A stretch of DNA of 64,000 nt from an uncultured beta proteobacterium (GCA_903886275.1 CAISLN010000004.1:1-64000); one strand, 5' to 3'. Shown: positions 29,817 through 40,567, counted from the stretch's first letter. The notes: generated by a model not told the origin, from the sequence alone. Program-made: numbers and translations.

Positions 29817-30899
29817 CTAGAACTTGCCGAACACAAAGGCCGTGGGCACCTCAATGCCCTCAATCGCTTCGACCAGACGCAGCAGTGGCTTGAGCGCCAT
29901 GTAGCGGCTGCAGGTGGAGCGGATGTAGTGGATAAAGCGGGGCGCATCTTCCAGGTACTGGGGCTTGCCATCGCGCAGCGTCAGGCGGGCAAAGATACCG
30001 GCGATCTTGAGGTGGCGCTGCAGGCCCATCCACTCCACGCCCTGGTAGAAAGCGCCAAAGTCGTCGCCCACCGGCAGGCCGGCCTTGCGCGCCTTTTGCC
30101 AGTAGCGGATGGTCACGTCCAGGCAGAACTCCTCGTCCCAGCTCAGGAAGGCATCGCGCATCAGGCTGGCAATGTCGTAGGTGATGGGGCCGTAAACCGC
30201 GTCCTGAAAATCCAGCAGGCCCAGGCCTTGGGGCGAGACCATCAGGTTGCGCGGCATGAAGTCGCGGTGCACATAGACGCTGGGCCAAGACAGGTTGTTC
30301 TCAAGAATGCGCTTGAAGGCCTCTTCCAATACCTGGGTCTGCTTGTCATCCAGCGCGACCTTGCGGTGCTGGGCGATGTACCAATCGGGAAACAGGTCCA
30401 TCTCGCGGCGCAGCAGGGCCGCGTCATAGGGAGGCAGCACATCGGGCTTGGAGGCCAGTTGCCACTGCAGCAGCATGTCCACCGCTTCCAGGTACTGGGC
30501 CAGTGGCGGCGGCGCCTTCTGGTCCATGCTCTGCAGCAGGGTCTTGGCGCCCAGGTCGCTGAGCAGCAAAAAGCCCTGGTCCTGTTCCCAGGCCAGCACC
30601 TCGGGCACGCGCAGAGCCGCTTGGCGCATCAGCTGTGCGACCTGCACAAAGGCTGTGCAGTTTTCACGTTCGGGTGGCGCATCCATGATCACCAGGCTGC
30701 CACCGGCACCCTCTATGCGCAGGTAGCGCCTGAAGCTGGCATCGGCTGAGGCCAGACGCAGCGTGGTGGGCTGCAAACCCAGCGCCGCCGGCAGGCTGCT
30801 CAGCCATTGGTTGAACAGCAACTGGCGCTGTGGGTCGGGCCAAGTGAGCTGAATCTGGTTATCGGAGGGGGGCGTGGGCTGGGGGGTGGATAGGCTCAT
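29817..30899 (-). CDS. amgK: Aminoglycoside-phosphotransferase-like sugar kinase, AmgK-like (anomeric MurNAc/GlcNAc kinase)
   Basis: ASADASFRRYLRIE, VYVHRDFMPRNLMV, LGLLDFQDAVYGPITYDIASLMRDAF. Confidence 0.8.
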   Translation of the reverse strand: MSLSTPQPTPPSDNQIQLTWPDPQRQLLFNQWLSSLPAALGLQPTTLRLASADASFRRYLRIEGAGGSLVIMDAPPERENCTAFVQVAQLMRQAALRVPEVLAWEQDQGFLLLSDLGAKTLLQSMDQKAPPPLAQYLEAVDMLLQWQLASKPDVLPPYDAALLRREMDLFPDWYIAQHRKVALDDKQTQVLEEAFKRILENNLSWPSVYVHRDFMPRNLMVSPQGLGLLDFQDAVYGPITYDIASLMRDAFLSWDEEFCLDVTIRYWQKARKAGLPVGDDFGAFYQGVEWMGLQRHLKIAGIFARLTLRDGKPQYLEDAPRFIHYIRSTCSRYMALKPLLRLVEAIEGIEVPTAFVFGKF

Positions 30900-30983
30900 G
30901 GATAATCCATTCTACAAAGGCCCAGGCCTTACCCACTTCAACCCCGCTCGCCTTTGTCCCAAGCCACTGCGTCTTCTGTCTCC

Positions 30984-33362
30984 ATGCGCTCAAGCAAGCC
31001 AGCGTTTCAGCCCGTCTTGCGCGGTCTTCCTGCTGTGCTGCTGTGCCTGGCCCTGTGCGGCACACAGCGGGCGGCGCAGGCACAGGAATCCTCTCCAGAC
31101 GCCCTGTTGCTGAAGGCCTCGCCGCAGCTGGATGAAACCATAGGCGCTGCGCAAAAGCGCCAAGCACCGGTCTTTCTGCAGGGTGACCGCATGTCGGGCC
31201 ACACCGACCTGGAGACTGTGATCGAGGGGGACGCCGTCATGCGCAAGGCCGACACCGTGATCCATGCCGACACCCTGGCCTATGACCAGCCCAGCGACAT
31301 GGCCAGGGCCAGCGGCAATGTGCGCATCAACCGCGCCGGCAACCGCTACGAAGGCCCGCTGCTGGAGCTCAAGGTGGAGCGTTTTGAAGGCTTTTTTCAG
31401 CAGCCGACCTACCACTTCGCCCGTGGCGAGGGCCATGGCGAGGCAGCCCGCGCCGACTTTTTGGACGACAGTCACACCGTGGTGCATGAGGCCACTTACA
31501 CCACCTGCAGGCGCCTACCCGGACCGAGCTGGATGCCCGACTGGGTGCTGCGCGCGGCCACCATCACGCTGGACAACGATGAAGAGGTGGGTTTGGCCGA
31601 AGATGCCTACCTGTACTTCAAGGGCCTGCCCATTTTGCCGGTGCCGCCCATCAGCTTTCCCCTGACCGAGAAGCGCAAGTCCGGCCTGCTGCCCTTGACG
31701 CTGGGTTTTGACAACCTGAGTGGGACCACGCTGGCCCAGCCCTACTACTGGAACATTGCGCCCAACCGCGACGCCACCATCACGCCGACGCTGATGACCG
31801 CGCGTGGGGTTGATGTGGGGGTGAACTACCGCTACCTAGAGCCCGGCTACAACGGGCGGGTTTTTGTGGACAGCATGCCCGCCGACAAGCTGCGCGATCT
31901 GGACCGCTGGGGCCTGGTGCTCAATCAAACCGCTACCGTCCCTACCGGTCTGCCCAATCTGGCCCCGGTGGCGTTGGCGCTGAACATCAGCCGTGTCAGC
32001 GACAACAACTACTGGCGCGACTTCAGCAGCCCGGAAGCCACGCTGACCCAGCGCCTGTTGCCGGCCGACGCGCTGGCCAACTGGTCCAGTGGCGATGTGA
32101 GCGGCACGGTGCATCTGTTGCAGTGGCAGGTGCTGCAGGACCCGGACGCGCCCATCATCCCGCCCTATGACCGCCTGCCACAGATCACGGCCCACTATGG
32201 GAACAGCAATGTGCGCGGCTTCGATTGGACTATCGACGCTGACTTTACGCAGTTCCAGGCCAAGAGCAGCCTGACCGGGCAACCCAACGCGCAGCGCAGC
32301 TTTGCCCTGGCACAGATCAGCCGCCCCTGGCTGGCGCCACAGGGCTTTATCAACCCTAAGCTGCAGCTGCATGCCACCGGCTACCAGTTCGATGCCATGC
32401 TGGCCGATGGCAGCCAGTCGGCCACCAGCGTGGTGCCCACCTTCAGCCTCGACAGCGGCCTGGTGTTTGAGCGCGAGAGTGCGCTGCTGGGGCGCAACTA
32501 TGTGCAGACGCTGGAGCCGCGTGCCTTCTATGTCTACACGCCCTACCGCAACCAGAGCCTGCTGCCCAACTACGACACCGGTGCGGCGGACTTCAACTTT
32601 GCCAGCATCTATCTGGAGAACGCCTTCGTTGGCAACGACAAGATCTCCGACAACAACCTGCTGACCATGGGCTTGACCACGCGTTTTCTGGACCCCGACA
32701 GTGGCAGCCAGTACGCCCGCTTTGCCCTGGCCCAGCGGCTGCGCCTAGAGACGCAGCGGGTTACCCTCAACAGCGCCACCAGCCCTGCCGCCGAAGGCCT
32801 GAGCGACGTGCTGTTGGGCGCCGAGGTCAACCTCAACGAGCGCTGGGCGCTGGACTCCACGACGCAATACAACCCCTTAACCGAACAGTCGGTGCGTTCC
32901 ACCGTGGGGGTGCGTTACAACCCCGGCAACTACCGGGTCATCAACGCCGCATACCGATTCCAGCGCGATGTCAGCGAGCAGGTCGATGTCAGTTGGCAGT
33001 GGCCCATCAACGACCTGTGGGGTGAGCGAGGCAAGGAGCTGGGTGCGGGTCGCGGCCAGGGCGATGGGCGCTACTACGCACTGGGCCGCATGAACTACAG
33101 CATGGACCAGAGCAAGCTCATCGATACCCTGCTGGGCGTCGAGTACGATGCGGGCTGTTGGCTGGCACGCGTGGTATTTGCACGCACCCAGACCAGCACC
33201 TCCAGTGCCGTTGAGCGTTGGATTTTTCAACTCGAATTTGTCGGCTTCACCCGCGTAGGAACGGCAGACCCGCGCGCCACCTTGACCCAGAATATTTCGC
33301 GCTACCAAAATTTGCGCGATGCCGGCGGCGCCGGTAGCAGTCGCTTCAGCAACTACGAATAA
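30984..33362 (+). CDS. lptD: LPS-assembly protein LptD
   Basis: OstA-like N-domain, LptD barrel (YLYFKGLPILPVPPISFPLTEKRKSGLL, LEPRAFYVYTPYRNQSLLPNYD); upstream of surA. Confidence 0.93.
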   Translation: MRSSKPAFQPVLRGLPAVLLCLALCGTQRAAQAQESSPDALLLKASPQLDETIGAAQKRQAPVFLQGDRMSGHTDLETVIEGDAVMRKADTVIHADTLAYDQPSDMARASGNVRINRAGNRYEGPLLELKVERFEGFFQQPTYHFARGEGHGEAARADFLDDSHTVVHEATYTTCRRLPGPSWMPDWVLRAATITLDNDEEVGLAEDAYLYFKGLPILPVPPISFPLTEKRKSGLLPLTLGFDNLSGTTLAQPYYWNIAPNRDATITPTLMTARGVDVGVNYRYLEPGYNGRVFVDSMPADKLRDLDRWGLVLNQTATVPTGLPNLAPVALALNISRVSDNNYWRDFSSPEATLTQRLLPADALANWSSGDVSGTVHLLQWQVLQDPDAPIIPPYDRLPQITAHYGNSNVRGFDWTIDADFTQFQAKSSLTGQPNAQRSFALAQISRPWLAPQGFINPKLQLHATGYQFDAMLADGSQSATSVVPTFSLDSGLVFERESALLGRNYVQTLEPRAFYVYTPYRNQSLLPNYDTGAADFNFASIYLENAFVGNDKISDNNLLTMGLTTRFLDPDSGSQYARFALAQRLRLETQRVTLNSATSPAAEGLSDVLLGAEVNLNERWALDSTTQYNPLTEQSVRSTVGVRYNPGNYRVINAAYRFQRDVSEQVDVSWQWPINDLWGERGKELGAGRGQGDGRYYALGRMNYSMDQSKLIDTLLGVEYDAGCWLARVVFARTQTSTSSAVERWIFQLEFVGFTRVGTADPRATLTQNISRYQNLRDAGGAGSSRFSNYE

Positions 33363-33368
33363 ATACCT

Positions 33369-34676
33369 ATGAACTTCCGCCTTTGGGTGCTGGCATTGGC
33401 CGGCACCACCGTATTGATGACCTTGCCGGCACGGGCACAAAAGGCCGTGTCGGCCGACTTTGTGGTGGCCGTGGTGAACTCCGAGCCCATTACCAACAGC
33501 GAGGTGCGCGCAGCCGTGCGGCGCGTGAGCGCCCAGCTCAAGGCACAGGGCCAAGCGCTTCCTGGCGCGCAGGAAATCCAGCAGGGCGTGCTGGAGCGGC
33601 TGATCAGCGACCGCGCCCAGTTGCAACTGGCGGCCGAAGTCGGCGTGCGCATCGACGATGCGGCCGTGGACCTGGCCGAACAAAATTTGGCACGGCAAAA
33701 CCAAGTGACGCTTGACGTGCTGCGTCAGCAGATGGCCAAGGACGGCATCGAGCCTGCCGCCTTGCGCAAGCAACTGCGTGACCAACTCCTGCTGACCCGT
33801 TTGCGCGAGCGTGAGGTGGAGGGGCGCGTCAAGGTCAGCGACCAGGACGTGGACCGGGCCTTGGCCGAGCGGCAGGCCGCCAACATCGACCCGTTGACTC
33901 AGGAAATCAACCTGGCGCAACTGCTGGTGGCCGTGCCTGAAAAGGCAGATGCCACCCAGGTGGCACAGCTGCAGGTCAAGGCGCAGGCGCTGCTGCAGCG
34001 CCTGCGCTCCGGTGAGGACTTTGCTGCCCTGGTGAAGCAGGCGTCCGACGGCGAGCGCAGCAAGGACGGCGCCTTCGGTCTGCGCCGTGCGGAACGCTAT
34101 CCGCCCGCCTTTGTGCAGGCGACCCAGAGCCTGGCCGTGGGCGCGGTCTCCGAGCTGGTGCGCACCGGTGCTGGTTTCCATATTCTCAAGGTGCTGGAGC
34201 GGCGCGCGCCTGCCACCTTGGTCATGAGCACGGTGCAGACCCGAGCACGCCATATTTTGCTGCGCACCGGTCCCGAGCTTTCCTCCTTTGCGGCCAGCGC
34301 GCGCCTGGGTGAAATTCGCCAGCGCATTCTGAGCGGCAAGATCGACTTTGCCAGCGCCGCGCGTGACAACTCACAGGATGGCAGTGCGGTGCAAGGTGGT
34401 GACCTGGGCTGGGCCAGCCCCGGCATGTTTGTGCCCGAGTTTGAGGAGGTGCTGAACCGCCTCAAGGAAGGTGAGATCAGCCAGCCCACGGTGACGCGCT
34501 TTGGCGTACACCTGCTGCAGTTGACCGAACGCCGCCGGGTCGATCTGAGCCAGCGCGAGATGCGCGAGCTGGTGCGCAACCAATTGCGCGAGTCCAAGCT
34601 GGACGAGGCCTACGCCACGTGGGCACGCGACGTGCGCGAACGCGCCTATGTAGAACTGCGCGAGCCGCCCCAATAA
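33369..34676 (+). CDS. surA: Periplasmic peptidyl-prolyl isomerase/chaperone SurA
   Basis: Signal peptide, SurA N-domain ([15 protein letters not shown]), two parvulin domains ([13 protein letters not shown]). Confidence 0.92.
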   Translation: MNFRLWVLALAGTTVLMTLPARAQKAVSADFVVAVVNSEPITNSEVRAAVRRVSAQLKAQGQALPGAQEIQQGVLERLISDRAQLQLAAEVGVRIDDAAVDLAEQNLARQNQVTLDVLRQQMAKDGIEPAALRKQLRDQLLLTRLREREVEGRVKVSDQDVDRALAERQAANIDPLTQEINLAQLLVAVPEKADATQVAQLQVKAQALLQRLRSGEDFAALVKQASDGERSKDGAFGLRRAERYPPAFVQATQSLAVGAVSELVRTGAGFHILKVLERRAPATLVMSTVQTRARHILLRTGPELSSFAASARLGEIRQRILSGKIDFASAARDNSQDGSAVQGGDLGWASPGMFVPEFEEVLNRLKEGEISQPTVTRFGVHLLQLTERRRVDLSQREMRELVRNQLRESKLDEAYATWARDVRERAYVELREPPQ

Positions 34677-34677
34677 G

Positions 34678-35445
34678 ATGAAACATATTGCGCGCAAACG
34701 CTTCGGGCAGCACTTTCTGCGTGACCGCAGCATCATCGAAGCCATTGTCCAGGCCATCGCTCCCCAGTCCGGTCAGCGCATGGTGGAAATTGGCCCCGGT
34801 CTGGCAGCTCTGACCCAACCCCTGGTGGAACGCCTGGGTCACCTGACCGTGATCGAACTGGACCGCGACCTAGCGCAGCGCCTGCGCAGCCATGGCCATT
34901 TGACGGTGATCGAGTCCGATGTGCTGAAGGTGGACTTCCACAACATAGAGGCGCATCCCTCCCAGGCCCCGGGCAAGTGGCGGGTGGTGGGCAATCTGCC
35001 CTACAACATTTCCACGCCCATTCTGTTCCATCTGCTAGACCATGTGGACTGCATTGAAGACCAGCACTTCATGCTGCAAAAAGAGGTGATAGACCGCATG
35101 GTGGCCTCGCCCAGCACCGCTGCCTATGGTCGTCTGAGCGTGATGCTGCAGTGGCGCTACGCCATGGAGGATGTACTGTTTGTGCCGCCCGCAAGCTTTG
35201 ATCCGCCGCCGCGTGTGGATAGCGCCGTGGTGCGCATGGTGCCCATCGCCGAGCCGGCAGCGCTGGATGTGCGCCGCCTGAGCGAGCTGGTGCAGGTGGC
35301 CTTTAGCCAGCGCCGCAAGCTGATGCGCCACACCTTGGGGAAGTGGCTTGCGGAAAAGAACTTTGCTGGTACCTTTGATGTGCAGCGCCGTGCCGAGGAA
35401 GTGCCGGTTGCCGAGTACATCGCGCTGGCCCTGCAAATCGCCTGA
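34678..35445 (+). CDS. rsmA: 16S rRNA adenine dimethyltransferase
   Basis: [46 protein letters not shown]. Confidence 0.95.
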   Translation: MKHIARKRFGQHFLRDRSIIEAIVQAIAPQSGQRMVEIGPGLAALTQPLVERLGHLTVIELDRDLAQRLRSHGHLTVIESDVLKVDFHNIEAHPSQAPGKWRVVGNLPYNISTPILFHLLDHVDCIEDQHFMLQKEVIDRMVASPSTAAYGRLSVMLQWRYAMEDVLFVPPASFDPPPRVDSAVVRMVPIAEPAALDVRRLSELVQVAFSQRRKLMRHTLGKWLAEKNFAGTFDVQRRAEEVPVAEYIALALQIA

Positions 35446-35521
35446 TCCCCCCAGTCAAGCTGTCTTATGATGGTGCGGGCCTGGCACTGTTTAAAACACA
35501 CATACTGGAAATAGCACACCC

Positions 35522-36370
35522 ATGAAAACGAAATTTCTCGCACTGGCGGCAGGCTTCATGCTTTGTGTTTTAGTCGGACCTGCAGCGCTAGCCCAGCAGG
35601 CGAGCTACAACTTTTCGCCCGTCAACCAGTTCGACATCAACCTCACGGCGGCGTACTGGAACCCGATCATCGCCTACGTGTCGGAAAAAAGCGGCGTCAA
35701 GCTAAATCTGAAAATCGGCCGCACCTCGGCCGATACCACCAGCTACGTGCTTGCCAAGGAGGTCGAGTTTGTCTTTAGCAACCACCTGTTTAGCCCAGAG
35801 CGCGAGCAGCTCGGCTGGAAGGTGTTTGGGCGGCGCAATACGCCGCCCTTGCAGGGCCAGATCGTGGTGCCTGCCGACTCACCCATCACCGACCTTGCCC
35901 AACTCAGGGGGCAAGAGGTGGCCTTTGCCGGCCCTGAGGCCTTTATTATTTACAAGGTGCCTTATGCGCACCTGCTTTCGCGCAATGTGGATGTGAAGGT
36001 GGTGTTTGCTGGCAACCAGAATGGCGCCTTTGCCCAACTGTTCGCGGGCAAGGTGTTGGCGTCCGGCGGCAATTCGCAGCTGGTGGATGGCTACAGCCGG
36101 CGCGAGGGCAAGAAGTTCCGCGTGCTGTGGAGTTCAGAGTCGTTTCAGGACCTGGCCCTGATGGTGTCGGGCAAGGTGCCAGAGGCTGATGCGCGCAAGG
36201 TTGCCGCAGCCTTTATCGATATGGTCAAGGACCCCAAGGGGCGCGACATTTTGCACCAAGCCTCCAAGGAAGTGGGCTTGCCCAACGATGCTTATTTTGT
36301 GCCGGCCAGTGGTGCCGACTATGCCTCCTACAAGCGCTTCTTCCAGAGCGCACCGAGCGCACTGCACTGA
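35522..36370 (+). CDS. PhnD-like phosphate/phosphonate-type periplasmic substrate-binding protein
   Basis: Signal peptide; FNFSPVNQFDIN-like start, LAQLRGQEVAFAGPEAFIIYKVPYAHL, FIDMVKDPKGRDIL. Confidence 0.8.
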   Translation: MKTKFLALAAGFMLCVLVGPAALAQQASYNFSPVNQFDINLTAAYWNPIIAYVSEKSGVKLNLKIGRTSADTTSYVLAKEVEFVFSNHLFSPEREQLGWKVFGRRNTPPLQGQIVVPADSPITDLAQLRGQEVAFAGPEAFIIYKVPYAHLLSRNVDVKVVFAGNQNGAFAQLFAGKVLASGGNSQLVDGYSRREGKKFRVLWSSESFQDLALMVSGKVPEADARKVAAAFIDMVKDPKGRDILHQASKEVGLPNDAYFVPASGADYASYKRFFQSAPSALH

Positions 36371-36384
36371 GCGAGCGCGTCACC

Positions 36385-39300
36385 ATGGTTTTGTTGCAAC
36401 GCCTGCTGCCGCAGTCTCTGGTCGGGCGGGTGTTCGCGTTGTATGTGGCCACGCTGCTGCTGTTCGTGGGAAGCGGGCTGGCCCTGTTTTACCGCTACCA
36501 GTTTGCCCAGCACATAGAAGCCGAATCGCTGGCTGGCGCGATGATGGTGAACGTGGCGGCGCAGACGGTAGGCGACAGCGCCGTGATCGGCGACTACGAC
36601 ACCATTGGCAAGACCCTGGAGCGGGCGATTTCCCAGTCTGACTTTGCCGTGGCCCAGTTCATAGACACCAACGGAGGTGTGCTGCGCTCCATCAACAATC
36701 CCAAGGTCAACATGGCACCGCCGCACTGGCTGCGGGACCTGGTGGCCGAGCATCTGTTTGATATCAACCAGAACATCCGGGTGGGTGGGCGCGACTATGG
36801 CGTGCTGCGCTTGAGCTTCGCCTCTGAAAAAATTGCAGGGGAACTTTGGCGTGTGGCAGTTTATGCCCTGCTGCTGGCAGCGGGGGCGCTGTTTGCCGGT
36901 GCACTGCTGATTCGCAGACCCCTGCGTCATTGGCTGGGCAATTTTGACCGCGTACGCCTGCGTGAAGCCGAGATCTTGGCTGGCAGCATAGACATCAACG
37001 CACTGCTCGATGCCGATGCCCCGGTTGAAATCCGCCACACCTTCGACATCATCAAGCGTGCCGCTGGCAGTCTGTCGGCACAGCGCGAGGAGGCCGCCGT
37101 GACCCTCAACGCCATTTCCGATGGCGTGCTGCGTACCGACGCCGGCTTTCGCTTGGTGTATTGCAACCCGGCCGCGGACCAGCTGTTGGGGACATCGGGC
37201 CAGACCCTGCTGGGCCAAGATGCGCAAGCACTCTTTTTCGGTGTCTTTGGCAGCGGTGCACCGGTTGCACACGGGAAGGTGCGCCGCCTGGAAGTGGCCG
37301 GCTCCGATGGCAATCGCGTTATCTTGGACACTACGCTTTCCACCATCTTCTCCAACGGCAATGTCGCCACTGGCCATGTACTGACCTTTAGGGACGTGTC
37401 ACGCCAGCACGCCATGGACCAGCAGTTGCGCAGCGAACTCAATGCGCGCCAGCGCGCGCTGGACTCCTTGCGGCGTGTGCTCAGTACGCTGGAGTTCGAA
37501 CCTTCGGAAGTCAGCGCGCCGCTCGATGGCGACGACCTGGACGCGCTGATCAACCGCGTGGTGGCGCTGATCCATGAGCGCGAAGGCGGCCGCCGTGCAC
37601 TCAACAACCAGAAGTTTGCGCTGGACCAGCATGCCATCGTCAGCATGACGGATTTGCAGGGCTGCATCACCTATGTCAACGGCAAGTTCACGCAAATCAG
37701 TGGTTACTCCCTGGCTGAACTCATTGGCCAGAATCACCGTATCGTTAACTCCGGCGCGCAACCGCAGCATTTCTTTGAGACCCTTTGGAACACCATCAAG
37801 CAGGGGCAGGTGTGGCGTGGCGAAATTTGCAACCGCGCCAAGAGTGGCGCCTTGTATTGGGTGGACGCCACCATAGTGCCGCTGTTGGGTCCTGACGGCC
37901 TGCCCGAGCAATTCATCGCCATCCGTACCGACATCACGGTGCGCAAAGCCATGGGTGCCCGTCTGGCTGAGCAACTGCGCTTTGTGGAGGTGTTGCTGGA
38001 GGCCATGCCTGTGGCCATTTACCTGAAGGACCCCCAGGGCCGCTACCAGCGTTTCAACAAGGCATTTGAAGACCTGTTTGGCATACAGCGCAACGATTGG
38101 ATTGGCAAGACCGTGTTCGATCTGGTGGCGCGTGAGGCAGCACAGGGGATGGATGCAAAGGACTGCGAGCTCTATGCGCAGCAGGGCATTCAAACCTACG
38201 AGGCATCCTTTAGCAATCTGCTGACGGGCGAGTCACGCGAGGGCCTGTACTGGAAGGCGCCGCTGACCGATAGCCGTGGTGCGTTCACCGGATTGGTTGG
38301 GACCATTTTGGACATTACCGAAAAGAACCGCATCGAGCAGGAACTGCGCGATGCCAAGCGCAATGCCGAGGCTGCCAGCCAGGCCAAGAGCGATTTCCTG
38401 GCCAATATGAGCCATGAAATCCGCACGCCCATGAATGGCGTTATCGGGATGACCGACCTGGCACTGGAGCTGGAGCAAAGCCCGACCCAGCGCGAGTACC
38501 TGCGCATCGTCAAAAGCTCGGCGCAGTCCTTGATGGTCATCCTCAACGACGTGTTGGATTTCTCCAAGATAGAGGCGGGCAAGCTCACGATCGAGGCGGT
38601 GCGTTTCGCGTTGCCGCAGACCATTGAGGAAAGCCTCAAAGCCCTGCGCAACCGAGCCAAGCAAAAAGGCCTGGTGTTGGAAAGCAGCCTGCACCCGGAC
38701 CTGCCAGCCGAGGTGATGGGCGACCCGGTGCGGCTGCGCCAAGTGCTCACCAATCTATGCGACAACGCCATCAAATTCACGGAGCGGGGCAGCGTTCATG
38801 TCGGCGTGTACTGCGCGCCTACTGGGCAGGGTTACGAACTGCATTTCACGGTGCGCGACACCGGCATCGGCATCCCCACGGAAAAACAGGCCCATGTGTT
38901 CGAGGCCTTCTCCCAGGCCGACACCTCCACCACGCGCCGCTTTGGTGGTACCGGTCTTGGACTGACTATTTGCGCAAGATTGGTGGAGCTCATGGGTGGA
39001 AGGATGTGGCTGGACAGCGGGGAGGGACAGGGCAGTTGCTTCCACTTCACGGTGCAGGTGAATCGAACGCAACCGCTGGTAGACAGCGTGGTGCCAGCAC
39101 AGCCCGCAGCCGCTCCTGCGGCTCGCGCACTACAGGTGCTTTTGGTGGAAGATCACCCGATCAACCAGATGCTGGCGACCACCCTGCTGAAAAAATGGGG
39201 TCACACCGTGGTGCTTGCCAAAAACGGACAAGAGGCGGTTGACCTGTTTGCGACGCAAGGCTGGGACATTGTGTTGATGGACATGCAAATGCCGGTTATG

Positions 39301-39507
39301 GGCGGGTTGGATGCTACGCGTTTGATTCGTGCGGCCGAACCTACCGCGCTGCGCACGCCGATTGTGGCCATGACGGCCAATGCCATGGAGGCGGACCGCC
39401 AGGCCTGCTTGCAGGCCGGTATGGATGACCACTTGGCTAAGCCTTTTAGTGCCACCGGTCTGCAGGGCATGCTGGAACGTTATGCACGACCTGCCAGTAC
39501 CCCTTAA
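36385..39507 (+). CDS. Hybrid sensor histidine kinase (TM sensor, PAS domains, HisKA, HATPase, REC)
   Basis: SDFLANMSHEIRTPMNGVIGM H-box, FGGTGLGLTICARLVELMGG, C-terminal REC (LLVEDHPINQML, DIVLMDMQMPVMGG). Confidence 0.93.
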   Translation: MVLLQRLLPQSLVGRVFALYVATLLLFVGSGLALFYRYQFAQHIEAESLAGAMMVNVAAQTVGDSAVIGDYDTIGKTLERAISQSDFAVAQFIDTNGGVLRSINNPKVNMAPPHWLRDLVAEHLFDINQNIRVGGRDYGVLRLSFASEKIAGELWRVAVYALLLAAGALFAGALLIRRPLRHWLGNFDRVRLREAEILAGSIDINALLDADAPVEIRHTFDIIKRAAGSLSAQREEAAVTLNAISDGVLRTDAGFRLVYCNPAADQLLGTSGQTLLGQDAQALFFGVFGSGAPVAHGKVRRLEVAGSDGNRVILDTTLSTIFSNGNVATGHVLTFRDVSRQHAMDQQLRSELNARQRALDSLRRVLSTLEFEPSEVSAPLDGDDLDALINRVVALIHEREGGRRALNNQKFALDQHAIVSMTDLQGCITYVNGKFTQISGYSLAELIGQNHRIVNSGAQPQHFFETLWNTIKQGQVWRGEICNRAKSGALYWVDATIVPLLGPDGLPEQFIAIRTDITVRKAMGARLAEQLRFVEVLLEAMPVAIYLKDPQGRYQRFNKAFEDLFGIQRNDWIGKTVFDLVAREAAQGMDAKDCELYAQQGIQTYEASFSNLLTGESREGLYWKAPLTDSRGAFTGLVGTILDITEKNRIEQELRDAKRNAEAASQAKSDFLANMSHEIRTPMNGVIGMTDLALELEQSPTQREYLRIVKSSAQSLMVILNDVLDFSKIEAGKLTIEAVRFALPQTIEESLKALRNRAKQKGLVLESSLHPDLPAEVMGDPVRLRQVLTNLCDNAIKFTERGSVHVGVYCAPTGQGYELHFTVRDTGIGIPTEKQAHVFEAFSQADTSTTRRFGGTGLGLTICARLVELMGGRMWLDSGEGQGSCFHFTVQVNRTQPLVDSVVPAQPAAAPAARALQVLLVEDHPINQMLATTLLKKWGHTVVLAKNGQEAVDLFATQGWDIVLMDMQMPVMGGLDATRLIRAAEPTALRTPIVAMTANAMEADRQACLQAGMDDHLAKPFSATGLQGMLERYARPASTP

Positions 39508-39512
39508 CAAGC

Positions 39513-39541
39513 AAAAAGCCCGTCACGGGGACGGGCTTTTT
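39513..39541. terminator. Bidirectional rho-independent terminator
   Basis: AAAAAGCCCGTC ... GACGGGCTTTTT inverted repeat after the kinase stop. Confidence 0.85.
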
Positions 39542-39741
39542 GGTGGGCGCAGGAAGCGCTTAAGCCGCAGCCAACCAGTAACCCGCGTTGAAGGGGCTGC
39601 TCATGCGCAGCGCCAGAGGGGAAACGTCCAACAGCTTGTCAGTTGGCATTCTTTCGCCGCTCTCTGTCATCAACTCAGCGCCTGGAGTGGCGTTGCTTGC
39701 CTCGTTCGCCCGTTCTGCTTGGCTGGTGTGTGCAGAACGGG

Positions 39742-40143
39742 CTACAGAAAAGAATAGAAGCATCGGAAGGGTATCTTCCGGTCTCCCCAGTAGTCGGCCG
39801 TGTCGCGGAAGATGTCGAGCAATTGCTCGCGTGCTTCCTTGTCAAATTTGGCATTCGCCGGAATGTGCTCCAACACAGCAATAAAGCCGGGCTGTGGTCC
39901 CGATTTGTGCACCGGGTCGGTCATGCTGTCGTACAGGGCATCAAAGTTTTTGCTGACCTGCGTGGACAAAATGAATTGCTGGCTGATTAAATCCAATACG
40001 TCCTGCTTGGACTGCGCATTGGCCAGATTGGCGTACAGAAAGTGGTGACCCAATGATTGGGCCGCTTCCTGCAAATCCTGCACCCTGAAGGCGCGTATCG
40101 ACTGAACGATATTGGTTCTAACGGTTCGAAGTGGCGTGTCCAT
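39742..40143 (-). CDS. Barstar family ribonuclease inhibitor
   Basis: FDALYDSMTDPVHKSGPQPGFIAVLEHIPANAKFDKEAREQLLDIFRDTADYWGDRKIPFRCFYSF. Confidence 0.85.
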   Translation of the reverse strand: MDTPLRTVRTNIVQSIRAFRVQDLQEAAQSLGHHFLYANLANAQSKQDVLDLISQQFILSTQVSKNFDALYDSMTDPVHKSGPQPGFIAVLEHIPANAKFDKEAREQLLDIFRDTADYWGDRKIPFRCFYSFL

Positions 40144-40177
40144 CCCCGATTCACTTTCTCAAAGTACAAAACAAAAG

Positions 40178-40567
40178 TCAGGGCACGATCTGGCGAAAGC
40201 TCGCGTAGTGATCGGCCGAGTAGAAACAGGCATCTGGCGTGGTGGCAGGGCCACCGCATACAATTCTTCTGGCTCCGCGGCCCCGTGAACCCGGGGTCCT
40301 AACGGTGTACTCCCGGTAATAGCCACGCTTTTGCATGGGAAGGAAACGCTCACGGTTTCCAAACACCACACCATCCTTATCAAAAGGGAAGGGGCCGCCT
40401 TGGCGTATCAGACGCTGGGTATCTTGGCCCTGCTGCGGCAGCGCACTAAGCGCGATGCTGCCAACTTCGGAACTGTCGAATACGGACCGTGCATTGGCGC
40501 CTGTGGCAGCCAGTGACATAACCAGTAAAAAGCCAGTAATCACCAACTTAAAATGGTTGTTGTGCAC
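40178..40567 (-). CDS. Secreted barnase-like ribonuclease (N1/T1 superfamily)
   Basis: GTG start with GAGGA SD; signal peptide; FPFDKDGVVFGNRERFLP, YYREYTVRTPGSRGRGARRIVCGG, CFYSADHYASFRQI retain barnase-type Glu/Arg/His positions. Confidence 0.85.
   Translation of the reverse strand: MHNNHFKLVITGFLLVMSLAATGANARSVFDSSEVGSIALSALPQQGQDTQRLIRQGGPFPFDKDGVVFGNRERFLPMQKRGYYREYTVRTPGSRGRGARRIVCGGPATTPDACFYSADHYASFRQIVP

Noticed and set aside
39560-39670. Possible 36-aa peptide (MTESGERMPTDKLLDVSPLALRMSSPFNAGYWLAAA) downstream of barstar, ending near the terminator
   Set aside because: Too short, no clear SD, and no recognisable family; kept only as a note.
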